Of a stretch of 64,000 nt of DNA, positions 46,085 through 56,067 are shown piece by piece. A model generated the notes under the pieces. It saw only the letters and a list, made by a program, of their open reading frames with translations. It was not told the DNA's origin and did no database searches. Each line of letters starts with the position of its first letter. The first letter of the stretch is position 1. Position numbers and translations under genes: made by a program. The DNA lies in contig JAJFTP010000030.1 in NCBI GenBank assembly GCA_021372895.1, positions 1-64,000 of the forward strand, read 5' to 3'. The DNA is from Synergistaceae bacterium (GTDB lineage Bacteria > Synergistota > Synergistia > Synergistales > Synergistaceae).

Positions 46085-47809
46085 GTGAACATTATGAGTT
46101 CGGCGGAATTTGAAGTTAGTATCTCTTTTTGTGCCGCTGCCGGTCTGGGGCTGCAGACGGCGGAAGATTTATCGAGGCAGTTTCTGTCCAAGGCGGGATT
46201 TTATGTTTTTTCTACAAGAGAATATATGTCACGTGTCCGCGGAGGGAATAATTCAACCCAGATAAGGGTATCCACAAAGCCGGTGCGTGCGCCGGTAAAC
46301 AGGATAGACTGGCTGTTCGCCCTCTCCCCTGAGCTTCATTCGAATATAACAGAGAACATATCCGAAAAGACGAGGATATTGGGCGATGCATCCGTGATGG
46401 CAGAAGAGATATCGGCGCTGGGATACAGGATGATAGACCTGGATCTTGCCCACAGGGCAATGGATCTGGGAAATCCCCGCTATTCTTCAATGATAATTTC
46501 CGGTTTCATAGCAGGAATTTTTGCGCTGCCGGAGGAAATTGCCGACGACTTGATAGAAAAGCGTTTTAAAGAGACTGATATATCCGGAAAAAATAAGTTG
46601 GCATTCAGGGAAGGACATGGGCTTGGGTTGGAGTATGTAAAAGGAAAGGCCATCCTCAATATCCCCGAGAAGGACGGGAAGAAGGAGATCTTCCTTGACG
46701 GCGTCAGCGCCGTGGCACTGGGCGCAGCATCTGCCGGCTGCAATTATATAACAGCCTATCCGATGTCACCCGGTACCGGAGTATTCACGTTTTTTGCAAA
46801 ACATGCAAAAGACTTCTCCTCTGTGGCGGAGCAGGTTGAGGACGAAATCTCAGCTGTCAATATGGTCATCGGTGCAGCATATGCCGGTGCGCGCGCAATG
46901 GTAACCACCTCCGGGGGAGGTTTTGCTCTGATGTCTGAGGGCATCAGCCTTGCAGGAATAACCGAAACCCCGATAGTCATACACCTTGCACAGCGGCCGG
47001 GACCGGCAACAGGCCTTGCCACCAGAACGGAGCAGGCGGATCTTGAACTTGCACTGCATGCAGGACATGGCGAGTTTCCGAGAGCGCTCTACGCGCCGAT
47101 CAATATAGAAAGTGCTTTCCGCATAACGGGTCAGGCCTTTCACACAGCGCAGAAGTTTCAATCCCAATCAATTATCCTAACGGACCAGTACTTTTTGGAC
47201 AGCGGCTACGACGTTGAAATTCCTGACCCTGAGGCGATCCCGGCTCCGATCCCGCCTGTCAGGGCGGATGCCGGCTATAAACGCTACGCCTTTCCGAATG
47301 CTGGCGAAGTCACATCGCCATTTGCTGTCCCGGGTTTCGGCGATGGATTTGTATCCTTTGACAGCCATGAACACACAGAGGATGCGCATATAACAGAGGA
47401 TAGGGAAATACGGAGAAAGATGGTCGACAAAAGACTTAGCAAGCTTGCCGCTATGCAGGCGGAGGCCGTCGCCCCAATGGTAATTGATTACGGGAAACAC
47501 AGCACTATTGTCGTATGCTGGGGTTCGACCTTTGAACCCCTGAAGGAGGCAATGGATATCCTTGACTGCAAGGAAGCTGTACTCGTCGGATGCGAGCAGG
47601 TCTATCCTCTGTCCGAAGAGTTTTGTCGGCTCATGTCTGAACCGGCGAGAAAAATATTCGTCGAGGGAAACGCAACGGGACAGTTTGCAAGGCTTGTCCG
47701 CTCACTTACCGGAGCCGAGGCACAGGAACTTGTCCTTAAGTACAACGGATTTCAGTTCACAGTTGACGAACTTGTCGAAAAACTGGGCAAGCTGTTAAAC
47801 CCACGCTGA
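46085..47809 (+). CDS. korA: 2-oxoacid:ferredoxin oxidoreductase, fused gamma-alpha subunit
   Basis: 574 residues. The gamma domain (about 1-190, GLGLQTAEDLSRQF and MSRVRGGNN) is fused to the pyrimidine-binding alpha domain (from about 200, AYPMSPGTGVF and TTSGGGFALMSEG), as in fused KorA/VorA-type enzymes. With the beta subunit it oxidises a 2-oxoacid to acyl-CoA, CO2 and reduced ferredoxin, or runs in reverse. The GTG at 46085 is 8 nt from AAGGAG; the GTG at 46076 overlaps the site. The substrate (2-oxoglutarate, branched-chain or other) is not decided by sequence. Confidence 0.9.
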   Translation: MNIMSSAEFEVSISFCAAAGLGLQTAEDLSRQFLSKAGFYVFSTREYMSRVRGGNNSTQIRVSTKPVRAPVNRIDWLFALSPELHSNITENISEKTRILGDASVMAEEISALGYRMIDLDLAHRAMDLGNPRYSSMIISGFIAGIFALPEEIADDLIEKRFKETDISGKNKLAFREGHGLGLEYVKGKAILNIPEKDGKKEIFLDGVSAVALGAASAGCNYITAYPMSPGTGVFTFFAKHAKDFSSVAEQVEDEISAVNMVIGAAYAGARAMVTTSGGGFALMSEGISLAGITETPIVIHLAQRPGPATGLATRTEQADLELALHAGHGEFPRALYAPINIESAFRITGQAFHTAQKFQSQSIILTDQYFLDSGYDVEIPDPEAIPAPIPPVRADAGYKRYAFPNAGEVTSPFAVPGFGDGFVSFDSHEHTEDAHITEDREIRRKMVDKRLSKLAAMQAEAVAPMVIDYGKHSTIVVCWGSTFEPLKEAMDILDCKEAVLVGCEQVYPLSEEFCRLMSEPARKIFVEGNATGQFARLVRSLTGAEAQELVLKYNGFQFTVDELVEKLGKLLNPR

Positions 47810-47831
47810 TCAATGAAGGAGATGCTGATTT

Positions 47832-48683
47832 ATGATACATACAGCGTTTGATTACAACGGAGAAATATCATGGTGCCCCGGCTGCGGCGACTATAAAATT
47901 CTTGAATCGCTGAAGATGGCCCTTGACGAAGTTAAGCTGGACCCGCTCAATGTGGTGATTGTATCCGGCATAGGGCAGGCGGCAAAGATGCCGCACTATC
48001 TCAAATGCCATTCTGTAAACGGACTGCATGGAAGAGCCCTTCCCCTTGCCACTGGGATAAAGGCATCGAACAGGAATCTGGCTGTTATTGCGGTAGGCGG
48101 TGACGGCGATATGTATGGAGAGGGAGGCAACCACTTTCTGCATGCTATAAGGCGCAATCCCGACATAACAAATATCGTCTGCAATAACATGATATACGGC
48201 CTAACTAAGGGGCAGGGGTCTCCCACGACTCCGCTTGGCATGAAAACCCCTACCCAGCCGTTTGGCGTCACGAGCCAGCCTCTGAATCCGCTGCTGCTGG
48301 CGCTCTCGTGCGGGGCAACTTTCGTCGCCCGCGCTTCTGCTGCAGACGCAGAGCGTACCAAAGATATAATCGTGCAGGCGATACGGCACAAAGGCTATGC
48401 ATTGATAGACATATTCCAGCCCTGTGTTTCGTTCAACAAGACGAACACATGGCAGTGGCTCATGGGCAATACAAAATGGCTTGAAAAGGACAGGGATACA
48501 TCCGACAAGTTGGAGGCAATAGAACTTTCGATGCAGACAGATCCATATCCGCTTGGCATCCTCTACTGCAGCGATGAGCGCAATACATTCGAGGAGAGCC
48601 AGCCACCCTATGAATCAGGCGATAATACGCCGCTATACGCAAGAGCTCCGAGACTTGACAGCGTGAGGAAGCTGCTTGTATAG
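47832..48683 (+). CDS. korB: 2-oxoacid:ferredoxin oxidoreductase, beta (thiamine pyrophosphate) subunit
   Basis: 283 residues. CPGCGDYKIL (about 16-25) gives two of the iron-sulfur cysteines, and AVGGDGDMYGEGGNHFLHA with the following NNMIYGLTKGQGSPT binds thiamine pyrophosphate and magnesium. A later cysteine lies in FQPCVSFNK. It forms the catalytic partner of the subunit encoded 22 bp upstream. No separate delta ferredoxin subunit is present. Confidence 0.93.
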   Translation: MIHTAFDYNGEISWCPGCGDYKILESLKMALDEVKLDPLNVVIVSGIGQAAKMPHYLKCHSVNGLHGRALPLATGIKASNRNLAVIAVGGDGDMYGEGGNHFLHAIRRNPDITNIVCNNMIYGLTKGQGSPTTPLGMKTPTQPFGVTSQPLNPLLLALSCGATFVARASAADAERTKDIIVQAIRHKGYALIDIFQPCVSFNKTNTWQWLMGNTKWLEKDRDTSDKLEAIELSMQTDPYPLGILYCSDERNTFEESQPPYESGDNTPLYARAPRLDSVRKLLV

Positions 48684-48711
48684 AAGATGGATATAAGCTT
48701 CATGGAGCCCG

Positions 48712-51700
48712 TTAAATCCTCGTAGTTGCCATAAGGAGCCGGATCCTGTTCATCTGGTTTACGGTACTTGCGCTTGAGTCATAATCAAGCGCAAGTATGT
48801 TTGTACCGTCATAGCGGCGCTTGAGCTCTTTTATCACTCCCTTGCCGGTGATATGGTTCGGCAGACATGCGAACGGCTGTATGCATATTACATTTTTTAT
48901 GCCGCTCTCTATAAGCGACATCATTTCCGCGGACAGAAGCCATCCCTCACCGGCCTGGTTTCCACAGGAAACGACCTCTTCGGCTTTTTTTGCCAGTGAA
49001 TATATGTCATGTATTTGACCGAACCTCGTCCCTTGCAGCGCCTGCCGTATAGGTCTGCGCATAAACTCGAGAGCGGAAATCCCGGCCTGTCCGGCTAAAC
49101 TTGCAAGAAAGCTGCCGGAGAGCTTTCTGTTCAAATACACCGGGTCATAGAGACAATAGAGAAGGAATGCGGTAAGGTCGGTCAGAACAGCCTCACCTCC
49201 TTCGCCCTCTATTATGTCGATCAGGTGGTCATTGGCTCCGGAATGGTATTTGACAAGGATTTCCCCGACAATCCCGACACGCGGTTTTGGTTTTTCGGAT
49301 ATAGGCAGAGAGGCAAATCCCGCCACCGTATCACGAACCAGTTTTTTAAACATCCACCAGCTGTTCCTGACTATGTTGTCACGGTATAGCTGTGAGAATC
49401 TGTCGTACAGCTTCTGCGCACTTCCCTTTTCAAGTTCGTACGGGCGGGTACGGAGCAGCAGGCGCATGAGAAGGTCTCCGTATAGCAGACCCATCGCCGA
49501 ACGGAAAAGGACCCTGCCAGGCAGGGTAAATTTTTTTGCGTTCCTGCCCTGAGCGTTTATGGCCAATATGCGGACTTTTTTAAACCCGGCCTCGTCAAGT
49601 GCCATCCGCAGGAGCGACACATAATTGCTGGCCCTGCATGCGCCGCCAGTCTGAACATAGAAGCAGTCAGTATTTTCTGGATCGAACTCCCCGCTTTTCA
49701 GGGCCTTAAGAAATTGTCCGACCACGACCATTACGGGATAACAGGCATCATTATTGACATAGCTGAGGCCAAGCTCAACAGACTCACGGCCTCCTTCCGG
49801 AAGGACATGGAAGTCAAGACCCTCTTCGCGCATTATCGCTTCGATGAACTGGAAGTGATATTTTGAGAGCGGAGGGCAAAGAATGGTTCTGTCCTTTTGA
49901 TCCATATTTTTTGAAGGGATAGAGGCAAGCGCCGTTTCAGTGCGATAGCCGCCTTTTCGCAGAGGCAAAGTGCGGTCTATAGCCGCAAGCAGCGAGCGGA
50001 TCCTTATCCTTACTGCTCCGTTGTTTTTGCTCTCGTCTATCTTTATAAGAGTGTGCAGCCGCCCGTTTTGCTCAAGCAGTGAAGCCGTCTGATCCGCACT
50101 TATTGCGTCAAGTCCGCAGCCGAAGGAGTTCAGCTGTACCATGTGTATGTTGTTAAAATCCGGGTCTTGTGCTATTACGGAGGCAGCCCGGTAAAGCCTG
50201 GAATGGTAAACCCACTGATCTATTACCGTCAGAGAATCATGGCCGATTATCCTGTCAGCTTTGCCGCATATTGAGTCCTCTGTGAATACGGCAATGTTAT
50301 AGCCGTTTATGAGTTCAGGTATGCCATGGTTCACTGCCGGGTCGAGGTGATATGGGTGTCCGGCCAGGACGATGCCTGTAATGTTATGCTCCTTGACGTA
50401 GTCAAGGGCTTCATCACCAAATGACTCTATGTCCAGCTTGAACTGCCTTTGAGCCTCGTATGCCTCTTTAAGTGCCCTTTGAATTTCGTCCCTTCTAAGG
50501 TCATAATCTTTGAATTCATCGGCCATTGCGCCAACCATTTTCTCGGGCGAATCTATAGGGAAGAATCTGTGCACGAAACGGACTCCATCGTCATGCAGCC
50601 TGTCTATGTTAAGCCAGGCAACATCAGGGTATCCTGCGATTACAGGGCAATTGTAGTGGTTGTCGGCGTCTGGAAATTCATTCACTTCTTTCTGTACGCC
50701 AGGATAAAATATCAGATCGGCCCCCCTGTCAAGCAGCTCTATAATATGGCGGTGAGCCAGTTTTGCAGGAAAGCATATAGTCTGTGACGGCACAGTGTCT
50801 ATACCCAGGGTTTCGCCGGGATGGGATGAAGAAAGCTCCACCCTGAACCCCAGGCTGGTGAATAGGGTGAACCAGAAAGGATAATTCTCGTATATATTCA
50901 GCACCCGCGGGATGCTGACAGTGCCGCGCCTTGCCGCTTCTGCCGTAATGGGACGGTAGTAGTCAAAAAGCCTATTATATTTGGCCGCGTACAGATTTGG
51001 AGGCAGGTCCTTTTTACGTTTTCCTGCAAGGATCCCGTTCTCGCACATATTGCCGGTTATATAGCTGCGCCCCCCGCCGAACATCGTATATGTAAGTATG
51101 CACTTATTGCCGCAGCCGCTGCAGCGTCCGGTGCTTGTGCCGGCACGGAATGAAGCAAGCGACTCATAGGAGGCCAGTCCGCTTTTTTGTCCGTCATATC
51201 TGTCCCTTGCAAGCAATGCCGCTCCAAAGGCGCCCATCAGCTCGGATATATCCGGGCGGATCACCTCTCGTCCCGTAACCAGTTCAAATGCCCGCAGCAG
51301 GGCGTCGTTTTTAAACGTACCTCCCTGTACTACTATATGGTTCCCTATTTTATCTGCGCTGCGTATTTTAAGGACCTTGTAAAGAGCGTTGCGGACCACA
51401 GAATATGCAAGTCCCGCTGAGATGTCGCTCACACAGGCGCCTTCCTTCTGAGCCTGCCGGACGCGGGAATTCATAAACACTGTGCAGCGTGAACCAAGGT
51501 CGACCGGTTTCTTTGAATCCTCGGCGGAAAAGACAAACTCCTCCATCGTCATGCCAAGCGACTCAGCGAAGTTCTGCAGGAACGACCCGCAGCCCGAAGA
51601 ACAGGCTTCGTTAAGGAATACCTGACGTATGATCCCGTTTTCGACACGCAGGCATTTCATGTCCTGTCCGCCTATGTCTATGATAAAATCAACATTCGGA

Positions 51701-52941
51701 TCTATAAATTCTGCCGCTTTGGCGTGCGCAACTGTCTCTATCTCGCCAATATCCACCCCGAACGCTGCCTGTATCAGCTTCTCACCGTAACCTGTAACGC
51801 CGCTGTTTCTTATGTTCAAGCCTGGCGGTACCTTTGAATATAATTTTATCAGCATTTCTTTAACCGTTTGAACAGGGTTGCTTCCTCCCACTGTCCTGTA
51901 GTCGGAAAACAGAAGCTCCCCTTCCTTACCTATAAGAACAACTTTTGTGGTTGTTGAGCCTACGTCTATCCCGAGATATGCGTCTCCGCTGCTGCGTGAG
52001 ATATCCTCTCTGCGCACATGTGTCATGGAGTGCCTTGCTTTAAATTCTGCCCTTGCCGCATTGTCGGGGAATAATGGCGGAAGGGTGTTTATGGCTGAAA
52101 CTTTGCCGGTAGAAAAAAACTTCGCTGCTTTTTTGCGAAGTTCCGCTATGTCGACAGCCTCGTTTTTCTTTCCGAGTATTGCGGCGCCGATAGCGACAAA
52201 AAGGTGTGAGTTCTGCGGCGAAATACATTGTTCCGGCAAGAGTCCGAGTGTCTCCATGAAACGTTTTCTGAGTTCGGAGAGAAAGTACAGCGGGCCTCCG
52301 AGAAAAGCCACGTTCCCGCATATTTTTCTGCCGCATGCAAGTCCGCTGATCGTCTGATTTACCACCGCCTGAAATATCGAGGCTGCGATGTCCTCTCTTG
52401 CAGCGCCATCCTTCATCAGGGATTGGACATCGGTTTTTGCAAAGACGCCGCAACGCGAAGCTATAGGATATATAGTTTTATATCCGCCGGCAAGCTCGTT
52501 TAATCCCGCCGCGTCAGTACCCAGAAGCATCGACATATGGTCAAGAAATGCCCCTGTGCCGCCGGCGCATGTCTCGTTCATCCGCTGATCCGCACCGTTT
52601 TTGCCGAAGAAGGTCAGTTTTGCATCCTCACCGCCCAGTTCTATGCATACATCCGCTGTGGGGATATATCTTTCCACGGATGCTGAACATGCGATGAGTT
52701 CCTGTGTGAAAGGTATGTTCATCTCCTCTGCGAGCGCAATGGCGCCGGATCCTGCTGCCGCAAGGGTCACTTCGTAATTTTTACAACTTGCCTTTATCTC
52801 GCGCATCAGTTCTCCGACAGTTGTGCAGATATCGGAGAAGTGCCGACGGTAACGGCTGTAGATGAGAGAATCCTCTCCATCCAGGACAACGGCCTTGGCC
52901 GTTGTGGAGCCTATATCAAGTCCGACATGCAACAGTTGCAT
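48712..52941 (-). CDS. Giant 2-hydroxyacyl-CoA dehydratase activase-type protein (two BadF/HgdC domains plus DUF2229 region)
   Basis: 1409 residues. Two ASKHA ATPase domains lie in tandem: VGLDIGSTTAKAV (about 6-18) with cysteines C125 (NETCAGGTG) and C164 (SRCGVF), and LGIDVGSTTTKVV (about 323-335) with C447 (NEACSSGCG) and C486 (SRCTVF). Both pairs are 39 apart, as in HgdC, where two subunits share one [4Fe-4S] cluster. A Cys-rich link (CSGCGNKC), a DUF2229-type region and an HgdB-like C-terminus follow. HgdC uses ATP to drive an electron into a dehydratase; here no dehydratase is adjacent. The ATG at 52941 follows GGGGG; an open frame continues upstream without similarity. Confidence 0.85.
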   Translation of the reverse strand: MQLLHVGLDIGSTTAKAVVLDGEDSLIYSRYRRHFSDICTTVGELMREIKASCKNYEVTLAAAGSGAIALAEEMNIPFTQELIACSASVERYIPTADVCIELGGEDAKLTFFGKNGADQRMNETCAGGTGAFLDHMSMLLGTDAAGLNELAGGYKTIYPIASRCGVFAKTDVQSLMKDGAAREDIAASIFQAVVNQTISGLACGRKICGNVAFLGGPLYFLSELRKRFMETLGLLPEQCISPQNSHLFVAIGAAILGKKNEAVDIAELRKKAAKFFSTGKVSAINTLPPLFPDNAARAEFKARHSMTHVRREDISRSSGDAYLGIDVGSTTTKVVLIGKEGELLFSDYRTVGGSNPVQTVKEMLIKLYSKVPPGLNIRNSGVTGYGEKLIQAAFGVDIGEIETVAHAKAAEFIDPNVDFIIDIGGQDMKCLRVENGIIRQVFLNEACSSGCGSFLQNFAESLGMTMEEFVFSAEDSKKPVDLGSRCTVFMNSRVRQAQKEGACVSDISAGLAYSVVRNALYKVLKIRSADKIGNHIVVQGGTFKNDALLRAFELVTGREVIRPDISELMGAFGAALLARDRYDGQKSGLASYESLASFRAGTSTGRCSGCGNKCILTYTMFGGGRSYITGNMCENGILAGKRKKDLPPNLYAAKYNRLFDYYRPITAEAARRGTVSIPRVLNIYENYPFWFTLFTSLGFRVELSSSHPGETLGIDTVPSQTICFPAKLAHRHIIELLDRGADLIFYPGVQKEVNEFPDADNHYNCPVIAGYPDVAWLNIDRLHDDGVRFVHRFFPIDSPEKMVGAMADEFKDYDLRRDEIQRALKEAYEAQRQFKLDIESFGDEALDYVKEHNITGIVLAGHPYHLDPAVNHGIPELINGYNIAVFTEDSICGKADRIIGHDSLTVIDQWVYHSRLYRAASVIAQDPDFNNIHMVQLNSFGCGLDAISADQTASLLEQNGRLHTLIKIDESKNNGAVRIRIRSLLAAIDRTLPLRKGGYRTETALASIPSKNMDQKDRTILCPPLSKYHFQFIEAIMREEGLDFHVLPEGGRESVELGLSYVNNDACYPVMVVVGQFLKALKSGEFDPENTDCFYVQTGGACRASNYVSLLRMALDEAGFKKVRILAINAQGRNAKKFTLPGRVLFRSAMGLLYGDLLMRLLLRTRPYELEKGSAQKLYDRFSQLYRDNIVRNSWWMFKKLVRDTVAGFASLPISEKPKPRVGIVGEILVKYHSGANDHLIDIIEGEGGEAVLTDLTAFLLYCLYDPVYLNRKLSGSFLASLAGQAGISALEFMRRPIRQALQGTRFGQIHDIYSLAKKAEEVVSCGNQAGEGWLLSAEMMSLIESGIKNVICIQPFACLPNHITGKGVIKELKRRYDGTNILALDYDSSASTVNQMNRIRLLMATTRI

Positions 52942-53842
52942 GTTACATTTCCCCCTCTTACCTGAGTAACAGAACAATGGCTGCACGAAGACAGCCGTTC
53001 CAGGAATTCCTATTTCTAAGAGCTTATGTCGATCAAGAGAGAGTATCGGGCGTTTTTTTAAATAAGAAGAACCATATCGGAGTGAGGGATCGCCTTCTGC
53101 TCGGCTCCAATCAGCATTATCCACCTGTCAAAGGCGGATAGTCCCGAAATGAAGTTTGCAGTATAGCAGCGGAGGTTTTTCGGCGGAACGAATTCAAGCA
53201 GAGCATTCCCCGAATGGGCAATGCGGCTGAAACGGGATAGGGTGAAGCGCAGCACAGTAAACGCGCTGTTTGAGATAGTGCCGAAAGTGTTCAGTATTAC
53301 CTTCGTCGGTTCCTGACCGAAACGTGATCTGATGCTTTGCTCGGACACAGAGATAGCAAATGTCTGAAATATAAACAGAGACATCAGCAGCACATAAGTA
53401 TAATACTTCAGCCTTCCACTGAAAGGAAACAACCAGCATCATCCCCTTTTCGCGAAGATTATCACAATTCTTAAATAAATACCATACTTAAAAATTTTAT
53501 CATTCTGTTTCAGGCAGATTATATCACCATGCAGGCTGTCTATATAACAGACGTGTCATGAAAGCTGAAAACCGGCAGAAACTGTAGTTCCCGGGTCATT
53601 CCCGGCAAACGCCTGTCTTGTCTGCTTTTACGCTGGCCTTAAACTGAAGGCGGCTGAAACGAGCCAGCTTATTATTTTCAGACTTATAGATGAACTGGAA
53701 TAAACTCTGCTGTCGATCCGCCTTTTGCTGTTATTATAATAATATCCAGAGCTTGATCATTTAAGGCTAATAAATTCTATATCCGCACTTTGTATCATAG
53801 AGAAGGAAATGTCCGTTGGATATTGAGGAAAGGGAGACAGAC
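52942..53842. other. 900-bp gap without a convincing gene
   Basis: This is the largest gene-poor stretch. Two minus-strand frames (124 codons starting TTG at 53432 and 82 codons starting ATG at 53442) lack proper ribosome sites and recognisable content. On the plus strand a stem (GCTGG 53632-53636 with CCAGC 53664-53668) encloses a smaller CCTT/AAGG hairpin and is followed by TTATTATTTT, which could end a small RNA. Nothing else could be supported. Confidence 0.35.
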
Positions 53843-53887
53843 ATGCCGGAATTGAAATCTTTAGTAATCAGGAATAGGAGGCATTAA
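53843..53887 (+). CDS. Possible 14-residue leader peptide
   Basis: An ATG at 53843 with AAGGGAG upstream opens a 14-codon frame (MPELKSLVIRNRRH) whose stop codon lies 3 bp before the next ATG and whose last codons contain that gene's AGGAGG site. Translation of it would pass over the ribosome site of the cysteine hydrolase gene, a typical coupling arrangement. Confidence 0.35.
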   Translation: MPELKSLVIRNRRH

Positions 53888-53890
53888 ATA

Positions 53891-54691
53891 ATGGGAAGGG
53901 CAAAACTTGAGTTTTTGATCATTGATCCGCAGAATGATTTCTGCGATCCAAGGGGGAGCTTGTTTGTTCCTGGCGCCGAAGATGATTCGATCAGGTTGGC
54001 CCGGACAATCAAGAGGCTTAGGAATAAAATAGACAATATCCATGTTACGCTGGATACCCATCATTGGGTTGACATCGCACACCCGATTTTCTGGATCGAT
54101 CAAAATGGCAGGCATCCTGAGCCGTTTACAATTATTACAGAAGAGGATCTGAAAAACCGGGTGTGGAGGACGACAAATCCCGATTATATTTACAGGGCAG
54201 TCAGTTATACAGAGAATCTGGAGAAAAATAACAGGTACAGTTTATGCGTCTGGCCGCCTCATTGCCTTATCGGTTCGTGGGGGCATAATATCGTTGATCC
54301 GGTTTATGATGCATTACTCGAATGGGAGAACGATTTTAAAATTGTTGATTATATAGTCAAGGGCGCCAATATATGGACCGAACATTATTCCGCTGTAAAA
54401 GCGGATGTCGAGGACCCCGATGATTTGGGGACCGGGCTGAATATAAAGTTGATCAAAGCACTTGAAAATGCCGATGTCATAGCCGTTTCCGGCCAGGCGC
54501 TGTCTCATTGTGTCGCAAACAGTATCCGCGACATTGCCGACAATTTTAATAATAAAGACAGTATCAGGAAAATAGTTTTATTGACTGATACCACAAGTTC
54601 CGTCGAAGGATTTGAAATTCTCGGAAAAAATTTCATCGATGAGATGACCGCAAGAGGGATGCAGATCTGCAAGGCTGACGATTTTATGTAA
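53891..54691 (+). CDS. Isochorismatase-like cysteine hydrolase (nicotinamidase-related)
   Basis: 266 residues with the triad of the family: D12 in IIDPQNDFC, K157 in YIVKGAN, and nucleophile C207 in GQALSHCVANSIRD. WPPHCLIGSWG (about 121-131) matches the nicotinamidase metal/substrate region. The insertions make it longer than typical PncA (about 210). It probably hydrolyses an amide such as nicotinamide, but this is not certain. Its base use looks somewhat more AT-rich than neighbours, by eye. It is isolated, with a possible leader peptide and a strong terminator. Confidence 0.85.
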   Translation: MGRAKLEFLIIDPQNDFCDPRGSLFVPGAEDDSIRLARTIKRLRNKIDNIHVTLDTHHWVDIAHPIFWIDQNGRHPEPFTIITEEDLKNRVWRTTNPDYIYRAVSYTENLEKNNRYSLCVWPPHCLIGSWGHNIVDPVYDALLEWENDFKIVDYIVKGANIWTEHYSAVKADVEDPDDLGTGLNIKLIKALENADVIAVSGQALSHCVANSIRDIADNFNNKDSIRKIVLLTDTTSSVEGFEILGKNFIDEMTARGMQICKADDFM

Positions 54692-54708
54692 AACGCCGTT
54701 GGTTTAAA

Positions 54709-54742
54709 CTCGGCGGCGCAAACCGGTGCTTGCGCCGCCGAG
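54709..54742. terminator. Strong GC-rich terminator hairpin
   Basis: A 13-bp perfect stem (54709-54721 with 54730-54742) closes an 8-nt loop between the convergent cysteine hydrolase and panD genes. A TTTTTTT run follows on the plus strand at about 54761, some 18 bp later, so termination there may use a second small stem. Confidence 0.7.
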
Positions 54743-54764
54743 GGTATTGTGACAGATACTTTTT

Positions 54765-55148
54765 TTATTTTATTTCTCCGAGCCTTTCAATGTTTTTAAC
54801 TTCGGCAATTTTGTTGTTCCCATCGACAAAGACGACAACGGGGCTGTGTTCCCGTGCCTCCTGCGGGTCGACCAGACAGTATGCGATTATTATTACTTTA
54901 TCGCCCATATGCACCAGCCTTGCGGCGGCGCCGTTAAGGCAGATGACGCCGCTTCCCGGAGCCCCCTCAATCACGTATGTTTCAAGCCTGTTCCCGTTGT
55001 CTATGTCAACTACGCTGACCTGTTCGTATTCAAGTATGCCGGAAGCTTCCATCAGATCCTTGTCTATGGTAATACTTCCCGCATAGTTCAGGTTGGATTC
55101 GGTCACTACCGCCCTGTGTATCTTCGCTTTGAGCATGGTAAGGATCAT
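54765..55148 (-). CDS. panD: Aspartate 1-decarboxylase precursor
   Basis: 127 residues. The self-cleavage site YAGSITI has Gly24-Ser25 at the same numbering as the E. coli enzyme, where Ser25 becomes the pyruvoyl group; this supports the start at 55148, with AAAGGGG 9 nt upstream. It makes beta-alanine from aspartate for pantothenate. It begins 4 bp after panC and ends the operon. Confidence 0.97.
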   Translation of the reverse strand: MILTMLKAKIHRAVVTESNLNYAGSITIDKDLMEASGILEYEQVSVVDIDNGNRLETYVIEGAPGSGVICLNGAAARLVHMGDKVIIIAYCLVDPQEAREHSPVVVFVDGNNKIAEVKNIERLGEIK

Positions 55149-55152
55149 ATAT

Positions 55153-56001
55153 CTATTCCCCTTTAAAGGTAAAATTGTCTATCAGCCTTGTCCCGCCTAT
55201 ATATACTGCCGCCGCAGTCAGAACAGGCGCTTTGATCTCTGATATGGCCTTCAGAGTGTCTGCGTCAACAATCTCAATGTAATCGATCCTGGCCAGCGGT
55301 TCACGGGAGATATTTTGCGTAATTATCTCTTTGATTTTTTTTGTCTCTCTCTCTCCGTTCCGCATCATATCTTTGGCAAGGTTGAGGCTTTTTGATATTA
55401 TAAGAGCTGCGGTTCTTTCTTCAGGCGAGAGATATATGTTCCTTGAACTTATGGCAAGCCCGTCAGGCTCACGTATGATAGGACAGGGCACTATCAGGGT
55501 TTTGAAATTCAGATCCTGCGCCATACGCTTGATTATAGCAAGCTGCTGAGCGTCTTTTTCCCCGAAATAAGCCCTGTCCGGAGATACTATGTTGAATAAC
55601 TTCGACACAACAGTGCAGACCCCGCGGAAGTGTCCCGGGCGCCTGGCTCCGCAGAGGCCGTCTCCGAGCATATTTACATCAACATAGGCCAGGTTCCGGG
55701 AAGGATACATTTCTTCCGGTTCCGGAGCAAAGACAAGATCCGCCCCCGCGCTTTCGCATACCTCGGCATCATGGCCCATATCTCTGGGATATTTTTCAAA
55801 GTCCTCGTTGGGACCAAACTGTATAGGATTCACAAATACGCTTACAACGACTATGTCATTTTCTTTTCGGGCTTTTTCTATCAGACTTATATGGCCGGCA
55901 TGCAGGTATCCCATAGTCGGGACCAGCCCGATGGTGCAGCCCTGTTTTTTCCAGCTTTCAGCCATATTCAGCACGTCTTTTATCTTTCCCGTAATTTCCA
56001 T
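55153..56001 (-). CDS. panC: Pantothenate synthetase
   Basis: About 282 residues. [15 protein letters not shown] holds the HIGH-type ATP motif, with [18 protein letters not shown] and the KMSKS-like [14 protein letters not shown]. It joins pantoate and beta-alanine using ATP. ATG 56001 follows AAGGAAGG; an upstream extension to 56052 has no support. It lies 66 bp after panB. Confidence 0.97.
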   Translation of the reverse strand: MEITGKIKDVLNMAESWKKQGCTIGLVPTMGYLHAGHISLIEKARKENDIVVVSVFVNPIQFGPNEDFEKYPRDMGHDAEVCESAGADLVFAPEPEEMYPSRNLAYVDVNMLGDGLCGARRPGHFRGVCTVVSKLFNIVSPDRAYFGEKDAQQLAIIKRMAQDLNFKTLIVPCPIIREPDGLAISSRNIYLSPEERTAALIISKSLNLAKDMMRNGERETKKIKEIITQNISREPLARIDYIEIVDADTLKAISEIKAPVLTAAAVYIGGTRLIDNFTFKGE

Positions 56002-56067
56002 TGGCCCCACACCTTCCTTACAATCAGCCTGCCGGCTGATCAAGCTTTCCATCCGGATTTTATAACA

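Noticed and set aside
53058-53442. Two overlapping minus-strand frames of 124 and 82 codons upstream of the giant activase
   Set aside because: The longer begins with TTG without a ribosome site, the shorter has its ATG touching AAGGGG; composition looks random and neither resembles a known protein.
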